Shown here: one piece after another, positions 22,487-35,375 of the stretch
Layout: the number at the start of each line of letters is the position of its first letter
Position numbering within the stretch: position 1 is the stretch's first letter
Position numbers and translations under genes: made by a program
DNA from: Physcomitrium patens
Lineage: Eukaryota > Streptophyta > Bryopsida > Funariales > Funariaceae
Assembly (NCBI RefSeq): GCF_000002425.4
Contig: NC_037254.1
Location: forward strand, 6,368,144-6,432,143
Length of the DNA: 64,000 nt
Direction: 5' to 3'
Notes under the pieces: model-generated
What the model was told of the DNA's origin: nothing
Database searches by the model: none
What the model saw: the letters and a program-made list of their open reading frames with translations, nothing else

Positions 22487-25400
22487 CTTCTTTTGAACCT
22501 ACATATCTTTCAATATGCACCAAAACAACCATATGTCATAATCGATGTTATATTATCTCTTTATTTTCTATATCAAATCCTTTATTACTATTTTTCTTAT
22601 CTATTTTAATACAATTATCTTCTTTAAAAATATTAATATCTTTTCCATGATCTTCTATATTGATTTCTCTATCTTGTCTTTTGAAAATCTTTACTTACTT
22701 CTTAGCAAAAAATATCTTCAATCTTATACTATCTAACTCCTTCAATAAATATGTGGCATTATCATGAATATGTGGCATTATCATGAATTATTACCACTAT
22801 ATACGATTGAAACCAACATTTTGAAAACTTCCACAAAGTATTATGCTGATTATTCAAAATGCTATCATAAACAAGTATCCAATCACCTTCTTCAATTGCT
22901 CTAGGCCTTAGTTGATTTTTTTTTATAAAACCAAGCCTTATTTCTTAGCCTAGCCTTTTGTAATCTTCTCAATGTTAGCTCCACAACTTCTGATCTTTAT
23001 TCAAGTTATTGAATTTTAATAGCTAGTAACTCTTCTCTTGTCAAGGTACTTTACTCCAAGTTGATATATTTTCTTCAATTCGCATAATAGATTTTTGACC
23101 TATCATGAATTCTATTGGCATATATCCTATCATTGTTTGATTAATACATAATGTATAAAATAGAAGTTGAGGCCATTCTTTCATTCTTCTATTGCAAGCT
23201 TTAATCAATGCTTTTATAATTGGTGGATGTCCACATTCAATCTTTGTATTTTCCTCTAGATTATAAATAATAATCAATGATAATTTAATTTTGCATCTCT
23301 TAAAGAATTTACAAGCTTTATGTGCACCCAATGCTTTATAATTTGTAGTAATCTTTTAACACATTTATAGCAACAAATAACATCATCAAGCAAAAACTTA
23401 CAAATTCTCTTTATAGTCTTTGTTTTTAGTGCCTTGCTTTTTATTAGGTTTGATAAATCTTCACAAGCAAAAAAACATGAATTCATTGTAAAGATCTATC
23501 TAACCATTTATCTCCAAATCATGGTCAATCAAAGCAACAACCAGCTCATTTATATATCTAACCTTCATCAATGCCTCTATAGTTACTGTAACTCAATACT
23601 TTTAAGTATAATGACTTGAAATCTCTTTATCTTTGTTTTATACTCTTTGATTATAATTCCCTTCATTTTCTGATTGTTTGCAATAATTACCAAATTTATC
23701 TTTTTTATCTTTATATACACATGCATCAATAACATGATTCAATCCAGCTTCTTCTATTAATTTTTTCTTTTGTTTAATATTATCAATAATAAAATCATGG
23801 AATTCTTTCCTGATAATTCTCAAAATCTCCTTCAATGTAAAGTCAACCTTAGTATTAAGCACACTTTCTTCAAGCATCTCTTTTAAATCTATTATTGCTT
23901 CAGTATTAAAGAGTAGTTTGTATGTTGATGACTTATCTTTGTTTCTTATGTCTTTTGATTTTTCCTTTAATGTTGCCAAAACATCCTTCATCAATAATTC
24001 TTATGATGCCATGTCATGAGCCTTGTCTCTTTGAGTTTGTCTCTTGGAAGTACTTCCTTGCCTTATATTTTTTAAAATTTTATATCATCTTTTTTCTATT
24101 AAAGCTTCATGTTGGTTTTTAGCAATATAGGCATGTGCTGACAAAGTTTCTATAGAATCTTCTTAACTTATAGCTCTACAATTTATAGTAGCACTTCTAA
24201 ACAATGCTTCTTGTAGCATCTTCATTTTTTGCATTGTAGAAATAGCAAAAGGCCAAAATCCATTTATTATAATATTTCTAGAATAATCTTGTTTGCCATC
24301 ATTATCCATCTTAGTATCATAACTTACAGCTTCTATTGCTGCAATTCCATATGCAACCAAATAATCATTAATCAATGATTTCATACTTCTTTTACAAAAG
24401 TTGGTTTAGAAAAGATTACTAGTATTTTTGAATGCTATCTTTATATGTTTTCAAAAATAATACCTTATTGTATTATTTCATTGAATTCACCACAATCTAT
24501 TTGAGAATAAAAATCATCATTATACCAAATATATCTATATATGTACTTTTGCTTCAAAATAGCCTTTGAATTTATTATAGAAATCTTTTCCTCAAGCCTT
24601 ATAAATTTGATTTGAAGATCTTGCATCCCATGTATAATCTCTTCAAGTTCTATGCTTTTTTTTCTTTGATATAGTCTTTGGAAGTTGGACAATAGGTATT
24701 ATTAATTGTGAAGTAGGTACTTGAGTTTTAGGCACTTATCCAATTTTTTGAATTCCAACCCTATTATTTCTCTTTTTTTTCTTTGAAAGTAATTCCATAG
24801 CATCTCTAACTTCTTTTTATTTTATTGTCAACCCTTCATCTTCTTTCTAATCTTCAAAAAGAATTTTTAACTTTTCTTACTATTTTCTATCAACAATTCA
24901 AAGAAACAATTTAATCTTATTTGGCTCTAAAGTTTATTTTTCTACCTTTGATAATTAAAAATATTATCTCTTAAATTTCTTCAAAAACATCATAGCTTAT
25001 AAATTCTTATTAGGCCATTCAATCCATTCGAAAAATGATTTTTTGGTAACTCAATCAATATCCTTCAAAAAATATTTTTCTTTTAATATATATGAAAATG
25101 TCTCCTATCAATATCCAAAATATTTCATAATTGAATTAACATATTTTTTTTATCTCCAATATTATAGCAAGTTCATATTGCTCAATTATCCTCTTTTCGA
25201 AAACTTAATTCGATTCTATTTTTTATATATAACATCTCAAATATTTTGAAATATCTCTTCTATCAAATTGGTTACTTTTGTTAATCATTGCTTGAAATAC
25301 TTTGATTGCCAAAGCCTCTTTGTGATCATTAATTTGTTGCTATTGCTTAAATAATGTAAATTCTTGAAACATATTTGTAGTATTTGGATCAATGTATGTA

Positions 25401-25615
25401 CCTTTTCTACTAATAGAAAATCCATTTAAAGCTCCACTTAAAGATCTATTCGAAGCTCCACTCAAAGCTTTATAAAAAGTTCCAAATTCAACCTTCTTAC
25501 CTTCTTTGGCCATCAATTTCAAATAATCATAAATACAATCCAATACCTCCCATGTCAAACTTTTACATCAAGTTCACCACTTATATCATATTGTGTATTG
25601 TCTTATTTGAGAATA

Positions 25616-26000
25616 TCATTTTAGTGGCTAGAAGTCTTACTTTGATCTTATTCCACAAATAATCAATCCTTGAATATCAATTCAGCCTATTCTAAGGATT
25701 TTTTAGTCTGATCCTATCCTCAACTTAATTCTAGTATCAACCATATTAATTATTTATCTATTTTATCTTATTTTTATCAATTTATAATCTTTTTAATGTA
25801 GTAAGAGAATTTCTAAAACCTAGAAGGTAAAATTATTAACCAACTTTTAATCTACTAGCTTTTAAGATAAGAAAATAAACTAAGAGGCTTTTATAAAAGC
25901 CATATTTAAATATCTTGAATTATTATTGAACTAAGATAATTACATATTAATTAGATTTTTATTTTTGATTATATTTTCACCATATAGTCATATTACAATA
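25616..26000 (-). repeat. LTR of the family B element (right)
   Basis: This is the partner of 22093-22486. Being at the gag side, it is the 5' LTR for the minus-strand element. Confidence 0.75.
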
Positions 26001-26929
26001 CAACAACATGAAAATATTGTCCTAAGATACATTCTAAAGACTATTGGTAGGATCTCTCAAATCCAAATAATTATTTAAAGAATATTTTAAAAAAGCTAAA
26101 TACTGCAATCATAGAATTAGAAAAAAATCAAATGCAATACATTCCATCCATAATATGATAGAAGATTAAAATTTTAAGAAACATCAATTAACTAATATAT
26201 TTATAAATGGAAGATCTGACATTTATGTCATGGCAAATCATATTTGTAAGTTCTTTGGAAGTTTTTGGTTTAAAGTAGCTTTATTCATACTCCACATAAC
26301 AAATGATACTTGTAATAAGCATTTTCAAGAAGACGATGTCATAATACATGTATTCTTGTTTGAAAATGCACTAGATGCCTAGCTATGGAAGGTAAGTAGA
26401 AATGCATGAACAATCCTATCAAGTGTAATAGAATCTCAAATAATCTTAAGTAGACTTTAATAATCTTGATCAAATTTTGACCAATAAAAAATAATTTAAA
26501 AAAAATTTATAAAAGAAACTCAAAGAAGTTCCAAACTAATTCCAAAGAAAAATAATAAGAAATCTTAAAGAAATATAAAAATGAACCTTTAAATAATGAC
26601 AATAATCTTATAAAAATATTAGAAATAGAAACCTTTAAAAAAAATAAAGAATCCTAAAGAAATAATAAAAATAAAAATCCTAATATAATCCTAATTTAAA
26701 TCTTAATTGAATCTTAACCAAATATTAGGTCAAATCTTAGGTTAAATTATAATTGAAACCTTAATAAAATCCTAAATCTTAGACAAATCCTAGATTAGTT
26801 CTAAATCAAATCCTAAGCAAAATTTAGGCCAAATCTGAAATCAACCCTAATCAGACCTTGAATTACAAAATTTAGACTTAAAGAGAGATTTCGAAGTCAA
26901 TAAAAAAAATTAAAAAAAAATTGGAGCCA
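26001..26929. repeat. Degenerate short tandem repeats (AATCCTAAATC-like)
   Basis: From about 26400 to 26880 the sequence is an irregular array of 15-20 nt units built on AAATCCTAA/AATCTTAG. The same motif on the other strand (GATTTAGGATTTGGAG) occurs at 42840-42950 inside a family B LTR. This is probably LTR material in minus orientation. No gene is seen. Confidence 0.5.
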
Positions 26930-28015
26930 AAGCAAAGAATAAAAAGTTGGCCACTAGTTGTAGCTATTGCCATTAAAATCTCCATCTAAAAATACACTTG
27001 GGTCTCCTTCATTACAATTCTTCTTGCAAGCTTAAGCTTATTAAGAATTTAACAATAAGATCAAAATTCTATCAAAATTCTTAAAAAATAAAAATAAAAA
27101 TGTAAGAAATGGCATAAAAAAACTTGAATTGGTCTTGAATCACACTACTTGAAAATTCTAGCAACCTCCATCCTACAAATTCACATGAATCTCTCTCATT
27201 ACAACTCTTCTTTTTGTATACCAAGGCTTGTTAAAAAGCTAACAATAAAATCTAGTTTTTTTCAAAATTTCAAAATATAAAAAAATAATAAATGGCATAG
27301 AAAATCCCAAATCAGTCTTGAATTTTCCAATCTAAAAACTCCAATAATATTCCTTCCATAAGTTTGCATAAATTTCTTTTTTTTATAGCTCTTCTTCTTA
27401 TATACCAAAACTTATTCGAAAGTCAACAATATATATATATATATTTTTTTTTAAGATTTTTTTAAAAAAATCTAATAAATAGCATATAAAATTTCAAACT
27501 AGTCTTGAATTATATTGGCTTGAAAATTCTAGCAAATTCCCTCCCATAAATTTGCATGGATCTCCCTTGTCAAAAATCTTCTTATTTGCTAAAGCTTGTT
27601 AGAAAGCTAAGAAAGAGATCTAGCTTCTTTTTAAATCTCAATACAAAAAGATGAAAATACAATAAGTGGCATTAAAAACCCAAACCAATTTTGAAACTTG
27701 CTACTTCAAAATTCCAACGACCCTCCTCCCACACACTCCTACTCAAGAAAAAAGAGAAAAAATCCTACTTAATGCCAAAAATCCTATCTTAATCTTCTCT
27801 CAATATTCATGTTGAATCACTATAGAGTCGGATATCTACTCTAAAAAATATTACCTTCAAAGCTTGAATAATATATTTAAGTCAATAATCTCCTATTCTA
27901 AATTTCATTCAAATTTATAAATATATTAACATTATATTCTTTCTTTTTTATAAATAAAGTTAATTATCCTTCAATTAATCTTTAATATAATTTAATTAAG
28001 TGCATCACAATAGTA
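26930..28015 (-). repeat. Family B long LTR, minus orientation, with ~190-bp subrepeats
   Basis: Units of about 190 bp recur near 27020, 27210, 27400 and 27590, each with a GCTTGTTAxAAAGCTAA core followed by an AT-rich block and a GGCATAxAAAA core. The whole segment is the reverse complement of 29000-30100, including the start block at 27800-28010. It is a solo or truncated LTR. Confidence 0.7.
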
Positions 28016-28994
28016 CTTTAGAATATTATAGAATATAATCATTACAGTCCAAAAGATTTAAGTAACAATTATCTTTTTAATAATTAAGATGACCAATGTT
28101 GATTTAGATTTTGAAATTTTAATAGAAGTTGCTTCAAATAACTTGTTTTGAGTATTTGCACTACTCATAGAACAACCACAATAAGTTCAAGAATGTGGCA
28201 AGGATACAACAAAAATCTTACAAGCTATTATTAATAAGATTAAAAGATTTCAAGAAAAAAACTTCACTAAATCCTTTAAAATCTATGTATATAAGATGGA
28301 AGTACATCAAACTTCAAAGATAAAAATATCTTTGCTTTTGATCTTGTTGTTGTTTCCAAGATTAAAAAAAGAATGAAAGAGCTGCATGAAGACTCCATTT
28401 TTTAAAGAAAATTTGTAGAATATCTCAAAGATAAATATTTTTAAGAAGATTTAGAAAGAATGACCAAAAGATAATTTTTAGAATGGATTAAATAAAGGCC
28501 TAGATATCAAATTGGTCCAAGAAAGTTAATTAAGAATTTTAAGAAGAAGTTTGGCAATTATCAAGGTATAAAAGGTAATTGTTTCATACAAGGAAAATTT
28601 CGTTATTTTTGTAAGCAAAAAATGATGGTTTTGAAAATAAATTATTCTTTCATTTAAAAAATAGAACATTTAAAAATGGCTTTATTAACAATTGAAAAAA
28701 GATAAAAGAGACAGTTGATTTTTTAGCTAAGTAGCAAAAGCTTAAGACTCGGAGTTATTTGGTACAATTAGATCTAGTGTCCACTATCGAAACATCTTTA
28801 TTAATTCAAAAGATGAGTAAGATTACTCATGATGAAACATTGGAAGAATTATTCAAAAGTATGAGAGTTTAGAGGGTGAAAATGACAGAATTGAAAAGAT
28901 CTTAAAAATCTAGTGCATCAAATGTTGTAGAAGGACCTAGAAGATATATTAGAAGATATATGTGTTATGATAGTTCGAGCCACAAGCACTATTA
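28016..28994 (+). pseudogene. gag: Family B gag fragment
   Basis: Conceptual translation across stops gives a gag-like reading, with MEVHQTSKI, LVQLDLVST and a Cys-rich CMCCDSSSHY ending near 28970-28990. The same gag type is found at 30595-31560. It is cut at 28995 by the LTR that starts there. It has multiple stops and is non-functional. Confidence 0.55.
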
Positions 28995-30420
28995 AGATGT
29001 TTTTAATTTAAAAATATTAAAGATATTTAGAAGGAAATTAATTTTATTTATAGAAGAGGAAAGAATATATTACTAATACATTTACAAATTTAATTATAAT
29101 TTAAATATAAAATTATTATCTTGAATGAATTATTTGAGCTTGAAGGTATTATTATTTAGGATAGATACGTGGCTCTATAATAGTTCAAGATGGATATTAG
29201 AAGGAAGTTAGGAATTAGAATTTTTAGCCTTAAGAATTATTATTTTTCTTATTTTTTAATTTTTTTTGGAGGGTTGGGGTTGAAAGAGAGTAGAAAGAAG
29301 AGAGATTTGCTTGAAAATTTGGAGAGAGGTGAGATTCTAGCTTGATATGGGATTTTAAAGGCTACTTATGGAATTTTTATCTTTTTGTTTTAAAATTTTG
29401 AAGGATATTAGATCTATTTTTAGATTTAAATAAATCATAGCATATAAGAAATAGAGCTATAAAGAGGAAAAATCATACAAATTTATGAAAAGAAGGAAAT
29501 AGCCAGAATTCTCAGGCAATGACATTCAAGACTGGTTAAAAGTTTCTATGCCATATTTTATATTTTCTTCTTCTATCTCTAAAATTTGAAAGAATTTAGA
29601 TTTATTATTAGCTTTCTAAAAAGCTATAGTATGTAAAAAATAGAGATATGAAGAAAAAAAACCATGTGAATTTGTGAAAGGAGGAAGAAGGGAGATCACA
29701 AGAATTCTTGGGCGGGAAGAATCAAGACTAGTTAGAGATTTTTATGCCATTCTTTGTATTTTTTTTTTTTGACTTGAAATTTTGAAAGAAATTAGATCTT
29801 GTTGTTAGTATTACAACAAGCTATTTTACACATGAAATGAAGCTATAAAGAGGGAGATCCAAATAGATTTGTGAGAAGAGAGTCCTTTAAGTTTTCGGAT
29901 AGTAAAATTTAAGACAAGTTTGGAGCTTTTTATGCTATTTAATTGATTTTCTATTTTTATATTTTAAAAATTTGAAATAAACTAGTACTTATTCTTAGCT
30001 TTTTAATAAGCTTTAGTATATAAGAAGAAAAGTTGTGATAAAGAAATCCATGCTAATTTATAGATGGGGGTTTTGAGACAATGACTGCAACAAGCGGCCA
30101 ATTTTTTTTCTTCTTTGGTTCGGCTCTCATTTCTTCAAGATTTCATTTATGGAACTTAAAAATTTGAATTTTTTATCTTGAATTAATCTCAACCAGCTAA
30201 ACTTTACCTAGATTGAATTAGTAATAAGTGAATTACATGTATTTTAATAAGATGAGGTTTGGATTTAAGATTTGAATTAGGAATTGAGTACATCTTGGCA
30301 TAAGAAAGAAATTAGTCTAAATTTTATATTTAGCTTTTGAATATCCTTTTATATTTGATTTCATTTGGACAATAAGCTGCTTCTTACAACCTACTTGCAA
30401 TCAAAGACTCTGTATTCTCC
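28995..30420 (+). repeat. 5' LTR of family B element with ~190-bp tandem subrepeats
   Basis: The start block (AAAGATATTTAxAA) matches 35400 and the end block (TGTATTCTCCTAAAGA) matches 37850-37865. Inside, units start near 29451, 29641, 29839 and 30027, each with AGAGCTATAAAGA-type, CAAGACTxGTT and AGCTTTxTAA blocks. The period is close to 190 bp. Confidence 0.72.
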
Positions 30421-30429
30421 TAAAGATGC

Positions 30430-32560
30430 ATGCCTTCTTGATATAGATTTGGTGCTTCTATTGAGAGCATCTTCAAGGCAATTGGAAGTACTAGTAGAGT
30501 ATAATAAAATTATGGATTTAGGATGCAAGCTTGGAGCATGAAAAAGAGTTTAAGATTAGAAAAGAAGAAATGAGAGGTTTTTTGACATTCAAAGATGATG
30601 GGCGATTTTGGAGGGAATAGTACAATTAGAAATAGAAGATCAAGTGCCAATGATTTATTCTTAGTTTTGAATAGGTTCATAGAAAGACAAAAAAAGGTAC
30701 AAGAAAGTGAGAAGAGGGTAATTAAGGCATTACAAATTAATATTAATAATCATAAAAAGTTTGATAGAAAGGGCATCACTAAATTTTTCTAAGCATATGT
30801 TGTAGAGATAGGTGTACATGAAGTCCTTGAGAGTTGTTATATTCTTAGTTTTGAATAGACATGCATTCTTGAAATTACAAAGAGAGTAGAGGATTTACAT
30901 GGAAGAAATTTAGAAGTTTGGAGTGACTTTGAGGGGAAGTTGAAAGATGAATTTTATGATGAAGATTATAATAAAGTCACACTGAGATCATTTTTGGAGT
31001 GAGTTGAGCAAAAACTACGAAAGTCTATAGCTTCTAATGAGTTTTTTAGGAAGTTTGAGAGAAAATTCTTTTAACTCTCATCTTCAAAGAGACTTTTATT
31101 GGATGTAAAGAAGACCAAGTTCTTCTTGTAAGTAAAAAAAAAAGTATTAGAAGATATGCTCTTTGTGTTCTTGGTTGATAAATCTATTAATAAAGATTTA
31201 ATCATCGATTGGAAGAGAATAGAAGATGTGGTGCTATTGGTGATTGAGCAAAGGTGGATGAAGGTAAAAGGAGGGACTTTAAGGTATGAAGTTCTACTAC
31301 TTATGATGCTAATTATTCTATTGAATTTGGTAACATCTATTCCAATCCAAAACACTTGTAAGACTCTCTTTAAAGATATTCTTGAAGAATTAATTAAAGG
31401 CATGAGAGAATTGAGAGTAGAGATGAATGAATTGAAGAAGAGCCAAAGAGCTACATCTTTGCATACATCTAAGGAATCAAAGAGATTTGTTAAGTGATGC
31501 ATATATTGTGATAGTTGTGAGTACGAGAAGAAAGATTGCTCTAATTATGAAGACTTGAAAAAAAGAGTTATTTTTTTTAAGAAGAGTAGAATGAGACTCA
31601 TTGCCATGGGACAACCTTTGGAGTTTAATTTTAAAAAAAGAGATATAAAAAAGCTTGTAAATGACTATGTCAAAAGTGCAAGTAAATTGCATGTGAAAGA
31701 GGATGAGTCTTATTTCATTGAGTTAGAGATTGAGAGCACAACAACTATCTTGAGGCTATTAATAGATGCTATGATTAGAAGAACAAAAGCTATTAGGAGA
31801 GTAATGGGTTGGAATGACTAAGTTGATGCTATTAACATTTAACTCTTTTTAAAGAGCAATAAAGATTTGAAGGACCAAGATGCTATTGTAGAAGAGAAGA
31901 TGATTAAGTCCTCTTAAGAAGATGTCATTGAGCTTTCCAATAAGAGAAGACCACCAAGGATTGGAGAAACTACTCAAGGAAGAGAAGAATCTTTGTATCC
32001 ACAAGTACAAACAATAGCTTCATTTCAACCAAGGAGTGGATTTGGAACTCAAGAAAGTGAAAAAAAAGATAAAAGAAATAAAGGCTTAAATAAGCCTAAA
32101 GTTATAGTAAATGAATTATACTCTTATTTGATTGAAAAAGAGGATCAAGATATAGGACAAGTCTTTTTTCAACTTTGTGTTCTCAAGTTTGAAGAGATTC
32201 TACTTAAAAAGATGGAGGTAATTACTCAAGGCTATGGTAGAGGCAAAGATCATAAAAGAACAAGAAGTAGAAAAGAAATAGAGTATGGAATAGATATAAA
32301 TGAGATAAATGTAACTAATTGTGCTTTTAATGAGAGATTTAAGGATGAAAAGATGAGCACTCAATTTGCATATCTTTTTTGGACTAAGACTATTATAGAG
32401 GCTCAAGTGAAATTAAAAGACTTCAAGAAGCATACCTTTGCACTTATTGATCATGTGTCAGAGATCAACATCATGTCAAGAAAGATTTATGAAATAGAGA
32501 AGTGGTCCATTGATATTAATTATAGATGGATATTGAAAGCCACTAATAATGAGTAAGGTG
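30430..32560 (+). pseudogene. gag: Family B gag-protease region
   Basis: Open fragments at 30595-30792, 31156-31497, 31555-31821 and 31993-32556 belong to one broken reading. The N-terminal part includes KFDRKGITKFF, also present at 25340 on the minus strand. The middle ends in a Cys-rich segment (CIYCDSCEYEKKDCSNYEDL) that looks like a zinc-binding knuckle without the usual spacing. The protease core is ALIDHVSEINIMSRKIYE, where the canonical Asp-Ser/Thr-Gly triad reads Asp-His-Val. Fragments are separated by stops and small shifts. Confidence 0.65.
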
Positions 32561-33861
32561 ATTTGTTTGAGGCATGTTTGGAAATTAGGACAAGGATTAG
32601 ACATGTGGAAGTGGAATGAAATTTCTCTCTACAAAACTTTGTTATTTATCTAGTGATTATAGAGCAACCTTATATCATAGCTACAAAAATAGAGACTAAA
32701 GTCTGAAATGATAGTTCTGATTATGCAAGAATTAAGAACTATGATGAAAAAAACAGTAAATATATTTCAAGTATTATTGAAGAAGAAGGGTTTGAAGATG
32801 ATCATGTAAAAGTTTTACATGAACTAGTTTTATATATGAATGGAGATGGAACTAATATTGTTGTAGAGCTTCACTCAAGACAAATATATGAGTAGGTTTT
32901 TGAGTTTTTTAAGAAGCTTGGAATAGTTGATAGTCATGTGATATTGTAAGAAACTATGGTGCATACTAAGCATAAGACCACATCCAAGAAGATGAAGCCT
33001 CTGACAACTCAATTGTTGTAAGACACCAAAGAACATATTAAACAAGTTATCTTGGAGCCGAAATTGAAGGAGTTAAGAAAGATTGATCACAAGTTTACCA
33101 AAGAGTCTTTGGACAATTTGAAGATTGGAAGAGGTGATTTTTTGGCTAAGATGGAGAAAAAAAAGTTTTTAGAAATGCTATCTAAACATGTGAATCAAAT
33201 TTTAACAAAATTTATATCAAAAAAGACTATACTTTTTTTGGATGATGTTTCAATCAAGGCTTGTAAGAGACTAAAGATTTGACTTTAAAAGAAGATGGAT
33301 GCTATACATTTGTAAAAAAATATATTGAAGATGTGGATTACATTTTGAAGAAACTTGAGAAGGTAAATCTTTAAAAAATCTATATTTGAATTTGAAGAAA
33401 TTATGATTGTTGGACATTAATACAGAAGCTATAGAAGAAAATAAAACTTGGAGAAGATAGATGCTATAGCAAGGATCAAGACATATAAGAGTCAATCAAG
33501 GTTGTGGCTTAGGATTTTGCTATTTACTTTATCGATAGATAGAACTATTCATAGCATAATTACTTGCTATATGGCAATGAAATTGATATTGGAGTAAAAG
33601 CCAGTAATGCCTACAAAAGATTCTATTCTTTCTTAATTATTTTTTATCTTATAAAGATGGCATTGATAAGGAGAGATTATTGGAGATTTAAATTTGCCAA
33701 TTGAAGAGATTGCCTGAGGATCATCAAGTTGCTATAGAGAGGCTTAAGATGGCAAGGTTGAATAATAAAGAGAGGTTTGATAAAACTCACCAATTGAGGC
33801 CTATGTTAATTAAAGAAGGTGATTAGATTTTGATTTATAATAGTAGTTTGATGCATGTAAA
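32561..33861 (+). pseudogene. pol: Family B RT and integrase remnants
   Basis: The protease-RT linker (KRGDFLxK-like, 33052-33180) runs straight into KFISKKTILFLDDVSIKACK, so the RT fingers are missing through a deletion. FLDD is the RT catalytic motif. After 33600 the reading resembles the integrase C-terminal part (ATERLKxARLNNKERFDKTHQLRP), which is then interrupted at 33862. Confidence 0.6.
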
Positions 33862-35095
33862 TGATCAAATTGACTCATTTATTGTTTTAGGATAAAAATA
33901 TGTATTTAAAATACTTTAAATCATAATATATAATAAATAGTGTAGAAATCCTTAGAAAAATAGAAAATTAGAATATTAGTGGTAGAAATCGAGTTTTAGT
34001 AAGTCTTGGAGGCAATTATCTATGTTGATTTAGTACTTTTATTTATTATTGAATAATAAGAATTATTTATTAAGACCAATATTTATATTGGTCTTTTATC
34101 TATATGTAATACTTATAAAAAGTATAAATTTTAGTAGTTAAAAGAAGCATGAAAAGAACCTCATGTTATTTTAGTTATTGGTATAAACAAAAAGGAATTA
34201 TAGTAGATTTAAATTATTTTTTATTATTATCAAAAATCACAAAGATAGGAAAATATAGCCTTAAATGGACATTAGAATTATAGAAACATTATAGGATTTT
34301 CCAGAATTTATTTAGAATTTATTTAGAATTTTTAAGGAATTTTTAGAGCAATATTTAAGATCTTGGTAAAAATGAGTTTTACCACTTCGAAAGCCATTAT
34401 GAAGAAAGGGAGTAAGATTTGAAGGCCACAACAAGTTCTCGGGCTAATTGGGTATTTTCAAACATCATGGTGAAGTCAAAAATACAAAAAAATGAGTTTT
34501 ACTAGTAGAAAATAGGAGGACCAGCAGCTAGTCTAGTCCTTGTAGGAAGGAAGGTGTACAAGTCCCATATGGGTTGTAGCACCTTGGGTATAGGTATGAA
34601 GATAAGACTAAGGCCTCAAGGCCTCTTTAGAAAATAGTTATACACTATATTTGAGCCTTGGTGAGGCTCGAACCCTTGACCTATAAGCAAGTTATCCTTG
34701 AGGTAAAATATTTCCACTTAACTTTTAATTGTTTACTTATTATTTTTAAAGCTTCATAACTTACTCGTACTAATTCGGATTTACATGTTTTTTACATCAT
34801 TAGAAAGCTTAAAAACTTAAATTTCTAAAAATATACTTTATACTTTTACTTTTTACTTTTTATTGGATGAAAACTCCATAAACAGACTATGACCAAGTTT
34901 TGGAGTGTGTATTTGCTTGTATACATTATTTCTATTTGTTTGTGTTGTTTCTTCTTTTATTCTTGTTCATTGCATCTTTCACCTCACACTACCCATTACA
35001 AGAAATTCTTGATTGAGGCCATCTTGTAATTTGGATTGAGGGATGAAATTTACACTCAAAATGTACCAACATTCTATTCTTTGTAAGTTTGCACA
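33862..35095 (+). mobile_element. 1.2-kb dispersed repeat with tRNA-like segment, copy 1
   Basis: It is the reverse complement of 43866-45085 over its full length. It splits the integrase C-terminus of the host family B element, since reading resumes at 35096. Read on the minus strand, 34660-34720 contains GGTTCGAGCCT, close to the RNA polymerase III B box. An A-box-like ACCTCAAGGAT lies about 25-30 nt upstream. It could be a solo LTR or a composite SINE-like element. No coding region was found (the frame 34989-35174 is incidental). Confidence 0.65.
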
Positions 35096-35375
35096 ACATT
35101 GGTTTGGATCCTATGTGGTGGTTGAAGTGCATGAAAATGCAACTTATTTTTTTAAGAATTAAATGGGACACCATTGAAAATAAGGATTATAAGAAAGCCA
35201 TTAAAGTTTTTAAGAAGTGAAATGAGATGAAATATGTAGAGAATTTAGAGGTTTTTGAGCATCAATATTTAAATCAAAATTGTAAAGTGATATGCCTCCT
35301 AATGACATAGATTCTGATGACAAAGATATTGCGGTCTAATTCTTTGGCACATACAAGGGTATGTGCAAGTTTGGA
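35096..35375 (+). pseudogene. pol: Family B integrase C-terminus, continuation, and polypurine tract
   Basis: The fragment after the insertion reads like YVVVEVHENATYF and IKVFKK, matching 42300-42420 and 45950-46080 in other copies. The segment ends in the purine-rich run GGAAGAGGTGAA just before the 3' LTR start. Confidence 0.6.

Larger units (their letters stand above)
22093..26000 (-). mobile_element. Ty3/gypsy family B element with direct LTRs and internal deletion
   Basis: Direct repeats of about 390 bp at 22093-22486 and 25616-26000 bound the element. Both begin with an ATTTTAGTxGCTAGAA block and share ATAAACTAAGAGGCTTTTAT and the ending TATTTTCACCATA. Between them, on the minus strand, are gag-like fragments (25340-25558, 24465-24692, 24163-24384 and 23638-23994) and then directly an integrase fragment (23041-23486, with the GHPPIIKALIKAC and GYMPIEFMIGQK motifs). 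Protease, RT and RNase H are missing. The gag to integrase junction near 23500-23620 marks an internal deletion. All frames are broken. Confidence 0.8.

Noticed and set aside
26400-26880. AATCCTAAATC-like units resembling interstitial telomere repeats
   Set aside because: Units are irregular in length and sequence and recur inside a family B LTR at 42840, so they are retrotransposon material and not telomeric arrays.
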